Source of the DNA: a bacterium
GTDB lineage: Bacteria; Elusimicrobiota; Elusimicrobia; UBA1565; UBA9628
DNA length: 64,000 nucleotides
Assembly: GCA_021822495.1 (NCBI GenBank)
Contig: JAKAQO010000005.1
Location: 80,852 to 144,851 of the forward strand
Direction: 5' to 3'
The notes beneath the pieces were generated by a model, which was not told the origin of the DNA, made no database searches, and worked only from the letters and a program-made list of their open reading frames with translations. A program made the position numbers and the translations under genes. Positions 32,085-42,049 of the stretch are shown here, in pieces. Within the stretch, counting starts at the first letter, position 1, and each line of letters begins with the position of its first letter.

Positions 32085-33716
32085 GTGGAAGAACAGCGAA
32101 ACGTTAAAATCGAAATAGCTGCCGTTCTGTTTTTTTCTCTTCTCATCTCCTTATCCGGTCTCAAAGAAGCCCTTCAAATAGACGAGCCCTTTTTCCTGGC
32201 CGTGGGTTTTCATATTCTCAAGGCCCCCTTGCATCCGTTTAACTTTTCATTTAACTGGTATGGACAAACCGTTTCATACGCGAAACTTAACAACACCCCT
32301 CCTCTCTTTCACTATCTTCTGGCCCTCGGGCTTTACTTCTCCAAGGGAAAAATCTGGCTTCTGCGCGCATTACTTATTCCCTTTGATTTACTGAGCGCGT
32401 TTTTTCTTTATTTAATCGCCGCTCGTTTTCTCAAACGCCCTCTTTGGCCGACTTTAATCGTTCTCGCCTCGCCCGCCTATCTCATCAATCTTCCGCATTT
32501 AATGCCGGAAAAGGTAATGGCGGTCTTTTCCTTTTTATCCCTCTACGCATTGATTCGCTCTTTCGATGAAAAAAACGAGACCTGGTATTGGATTTCGGCC
32601 TTCGCCTTAAACCTGGCCCTTCTCTCAAAATACGCCGCCCTTTTTCTCTTTTTTCCGGCGCTCGCCTACTCCCTAGAACATCAAGTGCCCCTTCGGAAAA
32701 TGCTCCGCTATTTTTTCATTTCCATTTTCGGGCTTCTCCTTTATTTTATCTACGACCGGCTTACCAACCGCGCCGCGCTTACGGCCCTAAGCAGCGTTTT
32801 TGCCGCTCCCAGCATCGCGCTACTTCCTTTATATAGGACTCGCTCTTTTTTCTCTTTCGCCGGTGGTTTGGGAGTCGCGGCGACTCTCTGGCCATCCCTC
32901 TTTCTTAAAAAAAATCTTAAAGCGCAAATTCTGTGTTGGGCGGGCGCAATCCTTCTCTTCCTGCCGTTTTTCGACACGCCCCATGCCTTGACTCCTCTTT
33001 TTCAGCGCGGGATGGGAATCACTTTTTCTTATCTAGCCCTGACGTCTTTTTGGGAATTATTTTCAGCCCGAGCGCTCAAAGGCTGGCCTTTTTGGATGAG
33101 CTGGCTTTTTTCGGCCAGCCTTCTCCAATTTTTTCTTTATTGGAGTATCGCCGCCCGGCTTTTTATCTTCATCCTGCCGCCCCTTATTTTTGGACTGGCG
33201 GAAAAAATGGAAATTCTCTTTGAGAATAACTTCAAAAAAATCATGATTATCTCTTTTCTCTTAACGCTTTCCTTGACTCTTGTTTTAAGAGAGGTTGATT
33301 TTGCCTACGCTTCCTCGCAAAAAAAATTCGCGGAGTGGGTCAAAACCCGCTATCTGGACGCTGGGGAAAAAGTATGGTTTACCGGCCACTGGGGCTTTCA
33401 ATATTACATGGAGAAAGCCGGAGCCGTGGAAGAAAACTGGCCGCCGCAAGAAATGAAGACGGGAGATATTTTCGCCGTTCCGGCCATCAATACCAATTTA
33501 ATATTGCCATCTTATCTAACTACAAAGTTCAAAGAGGTTCATGAAATCACGATCCAAAACCCCTTCCCATTCCGTTTGATGGGTTCTTCCGACATCCCCA
33601 ATGGAGCGGGCTTTTACTCCAGCGTCTTTGGTTTTTTACCTTACGCCTTGAGTTCAGGGCCGCTGGATAAATTTCTCGTATTCCAAATCCAAAAAACTCC
33701 TAAAACCGTTAAATAA
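32085..33716 (+). CDS. Polytopic membrane glycosyltransferase (GT39/ArnT-like)
   Basis: The 543-residue protein has about a dozen membrane helices. The first loop has the acidic motif of C-type glycosyltransferases ('ALQIDEPFFLAVGF') followed by 'LNNTPPLFHYLLALGLYFS'. PMT_2/GT39 enzymes transfer sugars from polyprenyl carriers outside the membrane. The start is GTG 32085, without a Shine-Dalgarno. Its 3' end overlaps the convergent membrane gene by 76 bp. Acceptor and sugar cannot be told. Confidence 0.8.
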   Translation: MEEQRNVKIEIAAVLFFSLLISLSGLKEALQIDEPFFLAVGFHILKAPLHPFNFSFNWYGQTVSYAKLNNTPPLFHYLLALGLYFSKGKIWLLRALLIPFDLLSAFFLYLIAARFLKRPLWPTLIVLASPAYLINLPHLMPEKVMAVFSFLSLYALIRSFDEKNETWYWISAFALNLALLSKYAALFLFFPALAYSLEHQVPLRKMLRYFFISIFGLLLYFIYDRLTNRAALTALSSVFAAPSIALLPLYRTRSFFSFAGGLGVAATLWPSLFLKKNLKAQILCWAGAILLFLPFFDTPHALTPLFQRGMGITFSYLALTSFWELFSARALKGWPFWMSWLFSASLLQFFLYWSIAARLFIFILPPLIFGLAEKMEILFENNFKKIMIISFLLTLSLTLVLREVDFAYASSQKKFAEWVKTRYLDAGEKVWFTGHWGFQYYMEKAGAVEENWPPQEMKTGDIFAVPAINTNLILPSYLTTKFKEVHEITIQNPFPFRLMGSSDIPNGAGFYSSVFGFLPYALSSGPLDKFLVFQIQKTPKTVK

Positions 33717-34858
33717 CCCACGCTCCAATATCCGGACCAAAACCAAAAGTAAGACGGTAACGCCCGGTAATTGGGAATAAGCAAAAGATTCACTGATATG
33801 AGGATAAGCAGGAACCAAAGCGATATTTTTCGATTGCCAATATCCCGCAAAACCGCTAAGAAAAGCGGCAGAATCCAAACTTGATCTCCGCAATGGGAAT
33901 AGAGAGAACCTAAAAGCGCGATGGAAAAAATCAGAGCCAAGCGCTTTTGGGCAGAACCCGGACGCAGGGAAATCCATAGAATAAAAAACCCGCTAAAAAC
34001 TCCGCCTATTTTTCTAAAAAATTGAAGCCAGGGCGAGGGTTCAAAGAGAGAGGCGAAAGAGGCCGCTTTGAGAAAAGAAAAAAAGTGAAGGCTTTTATAA
34101 ATTTGGACGACCAGGCTTTGATCGTCAAAAAAAACAAAGCGACTCCCGTAATGAAAAAGGCTTAAGGCGAAATCTTGCCACAGAACCCAAGAAGCGTTTC
34201 CAATAAGAATCGAAAAAATCCCCAAAGCCATCGGCCAAAGACTGAGAGCGGCCGCGCGCCATTTTCGGTTCATTAAAAGAAAAAGAAATACGCACAAAAA
34301 CCATTGCGGCAAAAGAGAGAGAAACCCCCACGCAAAAGTAGCCAAGGTTTCATATCCTTTTTGCCATAAAATGAGTCCCAGGACAAACGCGGCGAAAACC
34401 ACGACCGCCAAACGATGATAGAAAACGCCGTGAATGAGACCGGGGAAAGAAGCGATAAAGAAAATGGCAAGGTAAGATCGCAATTCTCCAAGAGAAAATT
34501 CCGCCAAATAAAGCGAGGCATAAATCGCAAACGCCAGGGAGAGAAAAATAATAAAAGACCAAAGATAGAAAGCCGTTTTATAAGAGAACCTTGGCAAGAA
34601 TTGGAGGAGAGTGAAATCCCAAGGTGGAAGGGCCGCCGCGTAAAAACGCGACGGATAGGGGTTTCTGCGTCCCAAAAAAGAAGAGAGCGCGTTTTGAAAC
34701 GTTAAGGGGTCATAAGGGTTTTGGCCACGAGCGTAAAGACTGCTTCCCGCGTATAAATAGATGAAATCCTCTCTCGGATTTTGAAGGGAAATCCATGACC
34801 AAAAGGCTGAAACAAGGAGAATGAGAAGAACTCCTAAGGTGCGCCGCTCCGCGCTCAT
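33641..34858 (-). CDS. GT87-like polytopic membrane mannosyltransferase family protein
   Basis: The protein (about 405 residues) has about ten helices and a first loop 'REDFIYLYAGSSLYARGQNP' with 'YDPLTF', the pattern seen in the GT87/DUF2029 family of polyprenol-dependent mannosyltransferases. ATG 34858 overlaps the previous stop as ATGA, so it is preferred to the longer start at 34924. It is the last gene of a three-gene minus-strand operon of large membrane proteins. Confidence 0.78.
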   Translation of the reverse strand: MSAERRTLGVLLILLVSAFWSWISLQNPREDFIYLYAGSSLYARGQNPYDPLTFQNALSSFLGRRNPYPSRFYAAALPPWDFTLLQFLPRFSYKTAFYLWSFIIFLSLAFAIYASLYLAEFSLGELRSYLAIFFIASFPGLIHGVFYHRLAVVVFAAFVLGLILWQKGYETLATFAWGFLSLLPQWFLCVFLFLLMNRKWRAAALSLWPMALGIFSILIGNASWVLWQDFALSLFHYGSRFVFFDDQSLVVQIYKSLHFFSFLKAASFASLFEPSPWLQFFRKIGGVFSGFFILWISLRPGSAQKRLALIFSIALLGSLYSHCGDQVWILPLFLAVLRDIGNRKISLWFLLILISVNLLLIPNYRALPSYFWFWSGYWSVGYLTVLGVFWIWNTRNLSSGPELKA

Positions 34859-37521
34859 GGCGATTTTATTACCGAGGCGTAGAGAAGGCCCACAAACCCC
34901 AAAAGAAAGAGAACCCAGCCCCAATCGGAATAAGGGGGGGAAAAACTCCAGCGCACGGAATTACTACCCGTTTCAAGATCAATGGATTGAAAAATTTCAT
35001 CATAGGAACCAATCTTGGATGGAAAGCCGTTGATTTGAGCCTTCCATCCGGGCATAAAAAGTTCCCGGCGAATTAATTTCGCGGGAGCGGCGCAGTCAGC
35101 TAACGCGAAATCCCGGCGCAAACGGCTCAACTGGCAGGGACCCCCAACGAGCGAATAATAAGGCCGCGGGTTGGGCAATTCCCAAATCTTAACGAGAGAA
35201 TCAGAATAAACCTCGCGAATTCCCTTAAGACTTCCGACATAACGCAAAATTAAGCGCGCGCCTCTTCCGGGAATTTTTCCTTGAGGCCCAAAGAGAACTT
35301 GGTTTTGGCCTGGGGGCAATAGACCCGTCCAGAGAGCAAAGGGTTTTTTACCGCCCTCATTGGAAATATCCAAAGACATCAAAACCCCCGGATGCACCCG
35401 GAGAGGGGGCGACAGCGGCACGTAAAGAAAAGAGTCGTCCTTGGTCCCAATAAGCGAGACCTCCCCCGAGGCACAAGCTCCCTGAGCGCAAAGACGCGCT
35501 TTCATTTTTCCATCCGCGCTATTTCTATAATTTCCCTCAAAAACGCCGACGGAGGATATTTGATTTTTCCCGCCAGGGTAAGACGGAGCGGTCAATACGA
35601 CCCTTGCCGACTGCCCCGTAAAAAGAGTCAACGGCTCGGTCACCTTCCCAACCGCAAAGGCAAAGGAAAAGAGAGAAAGCCCTTCCGGACGCGTGACGAC
35701 ATAACGAACTCCGACTTTTTCGTAATTCTTCAAGAATTTAAGCAGAGAGTCTCTCCCCGCGCTTCTCCCATAGGGAGGCCAATCCGGAAGATAAACGGCG
35801 TTACGGGATTTAAATAGAAGCGGAAAGAGGTTTTTATTTATGAATTCATCCCAATTTCCCGGAGCGGGAACGCCATTGTAATTAAGTTCGGCTATTTTAA
35901 AATAGGATCCATAGTTGGGGTGAATCGGATAAAAGGTATAGAAACGAGAAAGCCCGAGATGAGTTTTTAAAAAATGAATCGCGGGCCAATCAAGGCGCCG
36001 AGGATGAACCGCGCTTAGCTGGGGAACGATGAAAAACACGCAAGACTCTAGTATTAGGAGGCAAAAGAAAACGATTCTGCGGTATTCCCCGCTAAGAAAT
36101 ATCCAGGACGCCGCAAAAACACCAAGTTCGCCTATCGCCCAGGCATTGGATAAAAAAAAGAAACTTTTAAAAAACCCTCCCCAGCTTCCAAAATTATGCC
36201 AAGGCCAAGCCACCGCGGCGGCAAAAAAAATCAGCGCCAATGAAGCGGCAAGCGGTAAAAAAATATTCGACTGATCATTTTTTAAATCATCAATAGCCAA
36301 CGCCGCGAGAATGGAGAGAGACAATTCCCAGGACGGCGGCGAATAGCGGTAAAATTCCGATTGCGAGAGAAAAGGAATATGAGACATCAAAGATAGAATC
36401 GGCGAGAACCCAAAACTTCGAGCCCAACAAAGGAGCGCCCACGAAACGAGCAAAATCCTCAGCCCTTTTTCTCGCTTGCCTCCCGAATAGGGAATCGCAA
36501 ACAGGGCTAAAAAGACCAGCGAAACCCCGGCATAGCCTCCCACGTTATCCCATACTCGCGCGAGGGTTCTATTTCCAAAGCTAAACGCCGTGGGGCCGAA
36601 CACATAAGGCAAAAAAAGGGTCGCAGATCCGGCAAAAGGGAGAGAGACGCGTCCAAAAACATGAAGACGGAACACGTCGGAATTTTGAAGATAATCGCCA
36701 AAAGAGATTAAAAGTGGAGCAGCAAGTAAGAGTCCCAAAACCCCGCCGCCAATAACACGTCCGGCAAAAACCAAAGGACGCTCCGACATTCTTAGGCGAA
36801 GAAGCGCCCACAAAAGAGCCAATAGGCCGTCAATATAAGCGGTTTCCGGGAAACCAGCAAGGAGAGACCAAGCCAGGGCAAACCCAATCCAAAAAACTCC
36901 CGCGTTTTTTCCCTCTTCCGAAAAAGCGGTCTCTATTCCATAGAGGAAAAGAGGCAAAAACGGAATGGGGTGGATGGCCACATAGGAGAACCAGGAAAAA
37001 GTTCCGTTCAATGAATAAGCCATCGCTCCGGCAAGGGCCGCGAATGGGCCAAGACGCAATTTTCGCAACAATCCATAGGAAGCGAGTCCGGAAACAATTT
37101 GAAGGGATATCTTCAGCCACAAAACGCCGTTTCTCAATAAGAGCAGAAACAAAAACGGCCAAAAAAAAGCGGCGGAAGCCGGACCTCCAGCCAAAGGCAT
37201 TCCCACGCCGGAATAGGAATTCCACCAGGGAACGGTCCCGCGCAACCAATCCAGGGCCGCAAGCTTCCCCAGCGCTTGCGTGGTATAGCCAGCATGCGGA
37301 TCCAAATAGGGCGCGCCCGGAAGCGGGTGGAAAGTATGCCCAATCGCCAGGCCCGAGTTAAACCATAGGGGGTTAGGGCTAAGCCCTAAAAGAAGCAGGG
37401 GCAGATGAATCAAAAACGGAAGGAGAAAAATCGCCGCGATGGGCGCCCACGGGAAAGATTCCAGCCATTGGTCCATTGAAACTAAAAAGCCGCTCCTGAC
37501 CCGCTCAGATTGAGAAATCAT
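34855..37521 (-). CDS. YfhO-like large membrane protein
   Basis: The protein has about 888 residues. Its N-terminal two thirds are helices of the YfhO type ('WNSYSGVGMPLAGGPASAAF', 'LGPFAALAGAMAYSLNGTFS', 'GIETAFSEEGK'). The C-terminal part outside the membrane has beta-rich segments and 'RRELFMPGWKAQINGFPSKI'. YfhO proteins act in glycosylation of envelope polymers. ATG 37521 overlaps the upstream stop as ATGA, so it is chosen over 37608. No catalytic residue is claimed. Confidence 0.82.
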   Translation of the reverse strand: MISQSERVRSGFLVSMDQWLESFPWAPIAAIFLLPFLIHLPLLLLGLSPNPLWFNSGLAIGHTFHPLPGAPYLDPHAGYTTQALGKLAALDWLRGTVPWWNSYSGVGMPLAGGPASAAFFWPFLFLLLLRNGVLWLKISLQIVSGLASYGLLRKLRLGPFAALAGAMAYSLNGTFSWFSYVAIHPIPFLPLFLYGIETAFSEEGKNAGVFWIGFALAWSLLAGFPETAYIDGLLALLWALLRLRMSERPLVFAGRVIGGGVLGLLLAAPLLISFGDYLQNSDVFRLHVFGRVSLPFAGSATLFLPYVFGPTAFSFGNRTLARVWDNVGGYAGVSLVFLALFAIPYSGGKREKGLRILLVSWALLCWARSFGFSPILSLMSHIPFLSQSEFYRYSPPSWELSLSILAALAIDDLKNDQSNIFLPLAASLALIFFAAAVAWPWHNFGSWGGFFKSFFFLSNAWAIGELGVFAASWIFLSGEYRRIVFFCLLILESCVFFIVPQLSAVHPRRLDWPAIHFLKTHLGLSRFYTFYPIHPNYGSYFKIAELNYNGVPAPGNWDEFINKNLFPLLFKSRNAVYLPDWPPYGRSAGRDSLLKFLKNYEKVGVRYVVTRPEGLSLFSFAFAVGKVTEPLTLFTGQSARVVLTAPSYPGGKNQISSVGVFEGNYRNSADGKMKARLCAQGACASGEVSLIGTKDDSFLYVPLSPPLRVHPGVLMSLDISNEGGKKPFALWTGLLPPGQNQVLFGPQGKIPGRGARLILRYVGSLKGIREVYSDSLVKIWELPNPRPYYSLVGGPCQLSRLRRDFALADCAAPAKLIRRELFMPGWKAQINGFPSKIGSYDEIFQSIDLETGSNSVRWSFSPPYSDWGWVLFLLGFVGLLYASVIKSP

Positions 37522-39083
37522 TTTTTTGGAAAGAATTGAACAAGGGAAAGCTCCGGATTGTGATAGAGAATTTTGCAGGACGCCGCAGTGGAAGAGCAGG
37601 GATCCCAATTAGACGGAAAAACCGCGTAGTTGGCGTTCAAGACATGAGAAATGCCAAGCAAGGTTTTTAAATCCTTATGGAGATAAGCGGCATTAAGGTC
37701 TTCGTGAAGCGGCCAATAGAATTTTTCAACTTTATCATTAAAGGCGATAAGCATTTCAAGAGCGCGGGAATCCCCAAAAACGGAGCGGACGGATTTTAAA
37801 CGAAAAAAGAAAAGCCCGTCAGGAACGAGAATCAAGGCGTCGCGAGGAGTCATCTCTCTGGTTTTTCGCGACAGGTCCGTTTCATCTTTCCACAATCGCT
37901 CCGGTTCCAAAGGGGCGCTCCAGGCTGAATGAGGGAAAGAATGGAGGAGAATAAAAACCCCTAAGACAAGAATTAAAATATTTTTCTTTCTCTCTTCCAG
38001 GGGGCGCCAAAATTCGGACGCAAGAGGAATTAGCGGGAGAATGGCCGGCATGAAGGATCTAAATTCGGCCATGATTAAAGTCGGAGAAAACGGGAGCGTT
38101 AAAATAAAAAACCGTCCGAGAATCAGAAAACTCAACGGCAAACTCGCGCTTAAGAGAACCTGGCTTTTTTTATCTTGAATACTCCGCCAGGGCCGAGCCA
38201 TGACCCAAAAGGCGAAAACAATCGCGGGATAACGTAAAAGAAAAAAGAAGATAATGATCGCCCGGAAACGGAAAATGGGCCAGCCATTGGCTGGATAAAT
38301 GCCCGGAAAAGCCCAGCCGAAAAAATTCGCGCTGGGAGGGCTCCACCTTCTCAAAAACAATAAAGACGGCAAGACCCCCATAAACATAAAAATGAGAGAA
38401 AGGAAAACCGCCAGAAACGACATTTTATTTTTTGGGGGACGAACAGCGGGAACAAAAAAATAAACGGAAACAAGGGCCAAACTCATCTCAATAGCCGTGG
38501 GAGCGTGAATATTGGCCGCCAAGGCTAAAAGCCCCATTTCCCAAGGGGGCGCGGCGGGATTTTTTATTCTCCGCGCGAGAAAATAGAGAATCCATGGAAA
38601 AAGAGACAAGGCCTGCTCATGAGGGACCGCAAAATTTCCAAGCGCGAGAAAATATTGACCCGCCGGATCGGTTCCGCCGGCTAGAAGAAATAAAACCGCC
38701 AGCGCCATTGAAAGAAAGTTTTCTGAAATCTCATAAGACAGAAGGCCCATCCCTAAAGCCGCCACAAAAAAAGTCAAACAAGAGATAAACCAATTACCCA
38801 CAATCGCGTCGTGAAAGAGACGCAAACTCAAACGAGCCGTCATCTCGCGCCAAAACCAAGGATAAAGAGGCGCGACGCGAGTCACCATATAATCGCGCGC
38901 ATAAAGAGACGGGTTCAGGGTGTGAATTTGAATCGGAATGAGATGGAGATAATCAAGGCTGGCCCCTGTGGCCAACATCGAATTCCAAGACGGTGGAAAA
39001 CCGCTCCACAAAAATGTCCGGAACTGAAAAACAAACGCTAATGTCAACGCGATACAGCCCAGCGAAATTTGAAAGCGTTTCAT
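37518..39083 (-). CDS. Polytopic membrane protein, putative glycosyltransferase-like
   Basis: The 521-residue protein has about eleven helices and a first extracytoplasmic loop 'PIQIHTLNPSLYARDYM'. This is the architecture of membrane glycosyltransferases, but no family motif is certain. 'LNANYAVFPSNWDPC' lies near the C-terminus. It is first in the operon with the YfhO- and GT87-like genes, so a shared role in building an envelope glycan or glycolipid is likely. Confidence 0.7.
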   Translation of the reverse strand: MKRFQISLGCIALTLAFVFQFRTFLWSGFPPSWNSMLATGASLDYLHLIPIQIHTLNPSLYARDYMVTRVAPLYPWFWREMTARLSLRLFHDAIVGNWFISCLTFFVAALGMGLLSYEISENFLSMALAVLFLLAGGTDPAGQYFLALGNFAVPHEQALSLFPWILYFLARRIKNPAAPPWEMGLLALAANIHAPTAIEMSLALVSVYFFVPAVRPPKNKMSFLAVFLSLIFMFMGVLPSLLFLRRWSPPSANFFGWAFPGIYPANGWPIFRFRAIIIFFFLLRYPAIVFAFWVMARPWRSIQDKKSQVLLSASLPLSFLILGRFFILTLPFSPTLIMAEFRSFMPAILPLIPLASEFWRPLEERKKNILILVLGVFILLHSFPHSAWSAPLEPERLWKDETDLSRKTREMTPRDALILVPDGLFFFRLKSVRSVFGDSRALEMLIAFNDKVEKFYWPLHEDLNAAYLHKDLKTLLGISHVLNANYAVFPSNWDPCSSTAASCKILYHNPELSLVQFFPKK

Positions 39084-39085
39084 CT

Positions 39086-39104
39086 ATTATAGAAACACTA
39101 TAAT
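39086..39104. promoter_or_regulatory. Face-to-face -10 elements between divergent genes
   Basis: ATTATAG-AAACA-CTATAAT is a perfect inverted repeat in the 35-bp gap between the minus-strand membrane operon and ribD, so each strand carries a TATAAT box. For ribD the box ends 14 bp before the ATG and there is no Shine-Dalgarno. No FMN riboswitch fits in the gap. Confidence 0.6.
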
Positions 39105-39118
39105 ATCCTATCCCACTT

Positions 39119-40162
39119 ATGAAAGGACCCAGAGAAACAGACGTCTTCTTTATGCGCAAGGCTTTGGAACTGGCCCAACGCGGAGGCGAAAAGACTCGCC
39201 CCAATCCCAAAGTCGGCTGCGTTTTAGTGAAAGACGGAAAAATCATCTCTCAAGCCTGGCATCAGAAATTTGGCGGCCCGCACGCGGAACTCTTAGCTCT
39301 TGAAAAAGCCGGTTCTCAAGCGCACGGGGCCACCGCCTATGTCACCCTTGAACCTTGCGTTTTATTTCGCGGAAAAAAAACTCCTTCCTGCGCCGAGGCT
39401 CTTATCGCCGCCAAAGTAAAAAAGGTCTTCATCTCAAGCCCTGATCCAAACCCTAAAATATCAAACCGCGGAATTGGACTCCTTAAGGCCAATGGAATCA
39501 AGGTTCAAACTGGACTTTTGAAGGAAGAAAATCAGGAGATAAACCGCAGTTTTTTCTGGAGACATCAGCACAAGCGCCCTTATGTGGTTTTAAAACTCGC
39601 TTTAGGCCTTGATGGGAAAGCCTTCGCGCTTGGGGGAAGATCAAAATGGATTACCGGAATAGCCGCGCGAAAAAATGTTCATCGTCTCAGAGCCCGCTTT
39701 GACGCCATCTTAGTGGGAATCGAAACGGTCCTCAAAGATAATCCCAGTTTAACTTCTCACGGACGCGGCGAAAACCCCACTCGCGTTATTTTAGACACCC
39801 GCCTCAGAATTCCGCGAAATTCCAAGGTTTTGGACGGCCAAGCGCGAACCTTGATCCTCACCTCATCCAATCAAAAAATTCCCAATGGGAAAATTCTTCG
39901 CGTCCCCAAAAAGGACGGAAAAATTAATTTAAGGCGCGCCTTGAGGAAATTGGCCGAACTGGGAGTCGGAAGTTTGTTGGTTGAGGGAGGCCCCACGGTC
40001 ATTGCTTCTTTTCTTAAGGAAAATCTGGCCGATGAGGCTTATGTCTTTCTCGCGCCGAAATTTTTGTCTGGAACCCGCAACCCAAACCTTGCGCCGCTCC
40101 TCAAACACCCGGAATTTGAAAAAATTGGAAAAGACTTTCTCATCCATGGTAGAATCTCATAG
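39119..40162 (+). CDS. ribD: Bifunctional riboflavin deaminase/reductase RibD
   Basis: The 347-residue protein has an N-terminal zinc deaminase domain with 'GGPHAELLALEKAG', 'YVTLEPC' and 'TPSCAEAL'. The C-terminal reductase has 'RPYVVLKLALGLDGKAF', 'FDAILVGIETVLKDNPSLTS' and 'LLVEGGPTVIASFL'. It carries out steps two and three of riboflavin synthesis. The usual 'TPPC' is TPSC here, with the zinc Cys kept. First gene of the rib operon. Confidence 0.96.
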   Translation: MKGPRETDVFFMRKALELAQRGGEKTRPNPKVGCVLVKDGKIISQAWHQKFGGPHAELLALEKAGSQAHGATAYVTLEPCVLFRGKKTPSCAEALIAAKVKKVFISSPDPNPKISNRGIGLLKANGIKVQTGLLKEENQEINRSFFWRHQHKRPYVVLKLALGLDGKAFALGGRSKWITGIAARKNVHRLRARFDAILVGIETVLKDNPSLTSHGRGENPTRVILDTRLRIPRNSKVLDGQARTLILTSSNQKIPNGKILRVPKKDGKINLRRALRKLAELGVGSLLVEGGPTVIASFLKENLADEAYVFLAPKFLSGTRNPNLAPLLKHPEFEKIGKDFLIHGRIS

Positions 40163-40171
40163 TCCCTTCTC

Positions 40172-40226
40172 TCATAATCTTAAGGTGGGGACAATGCCGT
40201 CTAAAATCACGAGGAAAAGGCATAGG
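40172..40226. repeat. Copy 2 of the second REP-related repeat, upstream of ribE
   Basis: It is related to 8804-8866: the same 'TCATAA-CTTAAGGT' lead, GGGGACAATGCCGTC core, and a GAGGAAAAGGCATAGG end that here doubles as the ribE ribosome-binding region. Confidence 0.65.
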
Positions 40227-40826
40227 ATGTTTTCCGGGATCATTGAAAAAGAAGGCCGAGTTAAAAAAGCGAGCGGAAGCTCTCTCTGCATTTCCGCGTC
40301 TTTGACCGGAATTAAACCCGGAGACAGCGTCGCGGTCAACGGGACCTGCCTCACTGCGTTAAAATCCCTCAAAAAAAACCTCCTCGCATTCGATTTAAGT
40401 ACGGAAACATTGAAACTTACGACCTTGGGGCGGCTCAAACCCGGCCAAACCGTTAATCTTGAGCGCGCCCTTAAACTCTCAGATGTTATCGGCGGGCACC
40501 TTGTCTCAGGCCATGTTGACGTGACGGCCCGCGTTTTGGAAAAAATAAATTTGCCCAAGGGCTTCGCCAACATCCGCGTTGAAATTCCTAAAGCCCTCAT
40601 CGGCCTCATAGCCAAAAAAGGATCCGTCACCGTTGACGGAGTCAGCTTGACTGTCGCGACTATTGGAAAAAGATATTTTGAGGCGGCGCTGATTCCGTAT
40701 ACGCTTAAACACACCAATCTTGGAAAATTAAAAGAAGGCGATTTCGTCAACCTCGAAGCCGATCTCCTGGCCCGATACGCCGCTCATTACTTATCCAGCG
40801 TAAAATTTGGGAGGACCTCTATTTGA
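40227..40826 (+). CDS. ribE: Riboflavin synthase alpha subunit
   Basis: The 199-residue protein begins with the signature 'MFSGIIEKEGRV' and has the two-fold repeated barrel: 'IKPGDSVAVNGTCLTAL', 'GGHLVSGHVDVTARVL', 'GSVTVDGVSLTVATIG', 'IPYTLKHTNLG'. It dismutates two lumazines to riboflavin. The gene is separated from ribD by a repeat element and overlaps ribBA by 4 bp. Confidence 0.96.
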   Translation: MFSGIIEKEGRVKKASGSSLCISASLTGIKPGDSVAVNGTCLTALKSLKKNLLAFDLSTETLKLTTLGRLKPGQTVNLERALKLSDVIGGHLVSGHVDVTARVLEKINLPKGFANIRVEIPKALIGLIAKKGSVTVDGVSLTVATIGKRYFEAALIPYTLKHTNLGKLKEGDFVNLEADLLARYAAHYLSSVKFGRTSI

Positions 40827-42049
40827 AATTCAATACCATTGAGGATGCGATCAAAGACATCCGCAAAGGGAAAATGATCATCGTCATTGATGATCCCAAA
40901 CGGGAAAACGAAGGCGATCTCATCATCGCAGCGGAAAAATGCACTGAAGCCGCCGTTAATTTTATGGCCAAACACGGGCGGGGTCTTATCTGCGTTCCAA
41001 TGACCAACGAACGGCTTGACGAACTCAATCTGCACCCGATGGTCCACGCCTCTTCCTGGACCCGAGAACCGGGACGGGACACCGCGTTTTCAGTTTCAGT
41101 GGATGTTCGCCAAGGAACGACGACCGGCATTTCCGCTTCAGACCGCACTAAAACAATTCAAGCCCTCATCTCGCCAAAAACAAAACCTGACGATTTAATT
41201 CGCCCAGGACATATCTTTCCCCTGCGCTCTAAAGACGGCGGGGTCTTGGTGAGAGCCGGTCATACCGAGGCCGCTGTCGATTTAGCGCGATTGGCCGGTC
41301 TTAAACCCGCCGGAGTTATCTGCGAAATTTTAAACCAGGACGGCTCCATGGCGCGCACGCCTCAACTCATGCGCTTTGCGAAAAAACACAAGTTCAGCAT
41401 CGTCACCATTCAAGATTTAATCGAGTATCGCAGATCCCGAGAAAGGCTAGTCAAGCGCATGGCCACTGCTCATCTTCCGACGAAGTTTGGAGATTTTTTA
41501 ATTCATCTCTACGAAGAAACGCTAACCGGAAAACAACACCTGGCTCTCACTAAGGGCGTGGTCGAGGGCTCAAAAAAAGTTCTTGTGCGCGTTCACAGCT
41601 CCTGCGTTACTGGAGACGTTTTGTTTTCCGAACGATGCGATTGCGGAAAGCAACTGGCCGCAGCGCTTGAGCGCATCGGCCACGAAAAAATGGGAACTCT
41701 CATTTATCTCTCCCAAGAAGGGCGCGGGATCGGGCTTCTCAACAAGCTCAAATCCTACAATCTTCAAGATCAAGGCCTTGATACAGTGGAAGCCAATCTC
41801 GCCTTGGGGTTTAAGCCGGATTTGCGGGAATACGGAATCGGAGCCCAAATCTTGGCCGATCTCGGGCTTTCGACTATTCGCATTTTGACCAATAACCCGC
41901 GAAAAATCGTCGGCATCGAAGGTTACGGGCTCAAAGTTGTTGAACGCGTGCCTCTTGAAACTCCGGCGACTCCGCATAACGCCCGCTATTTGCAGACTAA
42001 AAAACGAAAACTCGGACATTGGCTGACAGAGGAATCTCTTCTTCCATGA
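40823..42049 (+). CDS. ribBA: Bifunctional DHBP synthase / GTP cyclohydrolase II RibBA
   Basis: The 408-residue protein has a RibB half with 'IVIDDPKRENEGDLIIAAEK', 'FMAKHGRGLICVPM' and 'RAGHTEAAVDLARLAG'. The RibA half has the zinc motif 'CVTGDVLFSERCDCGKQL', 'YLSQEGRGIGLLNKL', and 'ILTNNPRKI'. It makes both riboflavin precursors. The start is TTG 40823 behind GGGAGG, overlapping ribE, and the stop overlaps ribH (ATGA). RibB normally carries 'DDxxRENEGD', which is met. Confidence 0.97.
   Translation: MKFNTIEDAIKDIRKGKMIIVIDDPKRENEGDLIIAAEKCTEAAVNFMAKHGRGLICVPMTNERLDELNLHPMVHASSWTREPGRDTAFSVSVDVRQGTTTGISASDRTKTIQALISPKTKPDDLIRPGHIFPLRSKDGGVLVRAGHTEAAVDLARLAGLKPAGVICEILNQDGSMARTPQLMRFAKKHKFSIVTIQDLIEYRRSRERLVKRMATAHLPTKFGDFLIHLYEETLTGKQHLALTKGVVEGSKKVLVRVHSSCVTGDVLFSERCDCGKQLAAALERIGHEKMGTLIYLSQEGRGIGLLNKLKSYNLQDQGLDTVEANLALGFKPDLREYGIGAQILADLGLSTIRILTNNPRKIVGIEGYGLKVVERVPLETPATPHNARYLQTKKRKLGHWLTEESLLP

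Noticed and set aside
39084-39118. FMN riboswitch before ribD
   Set aside because: The gap to the divergent gene is 35 bp, too short for an RFN element, and none of its conserved parts is seen.
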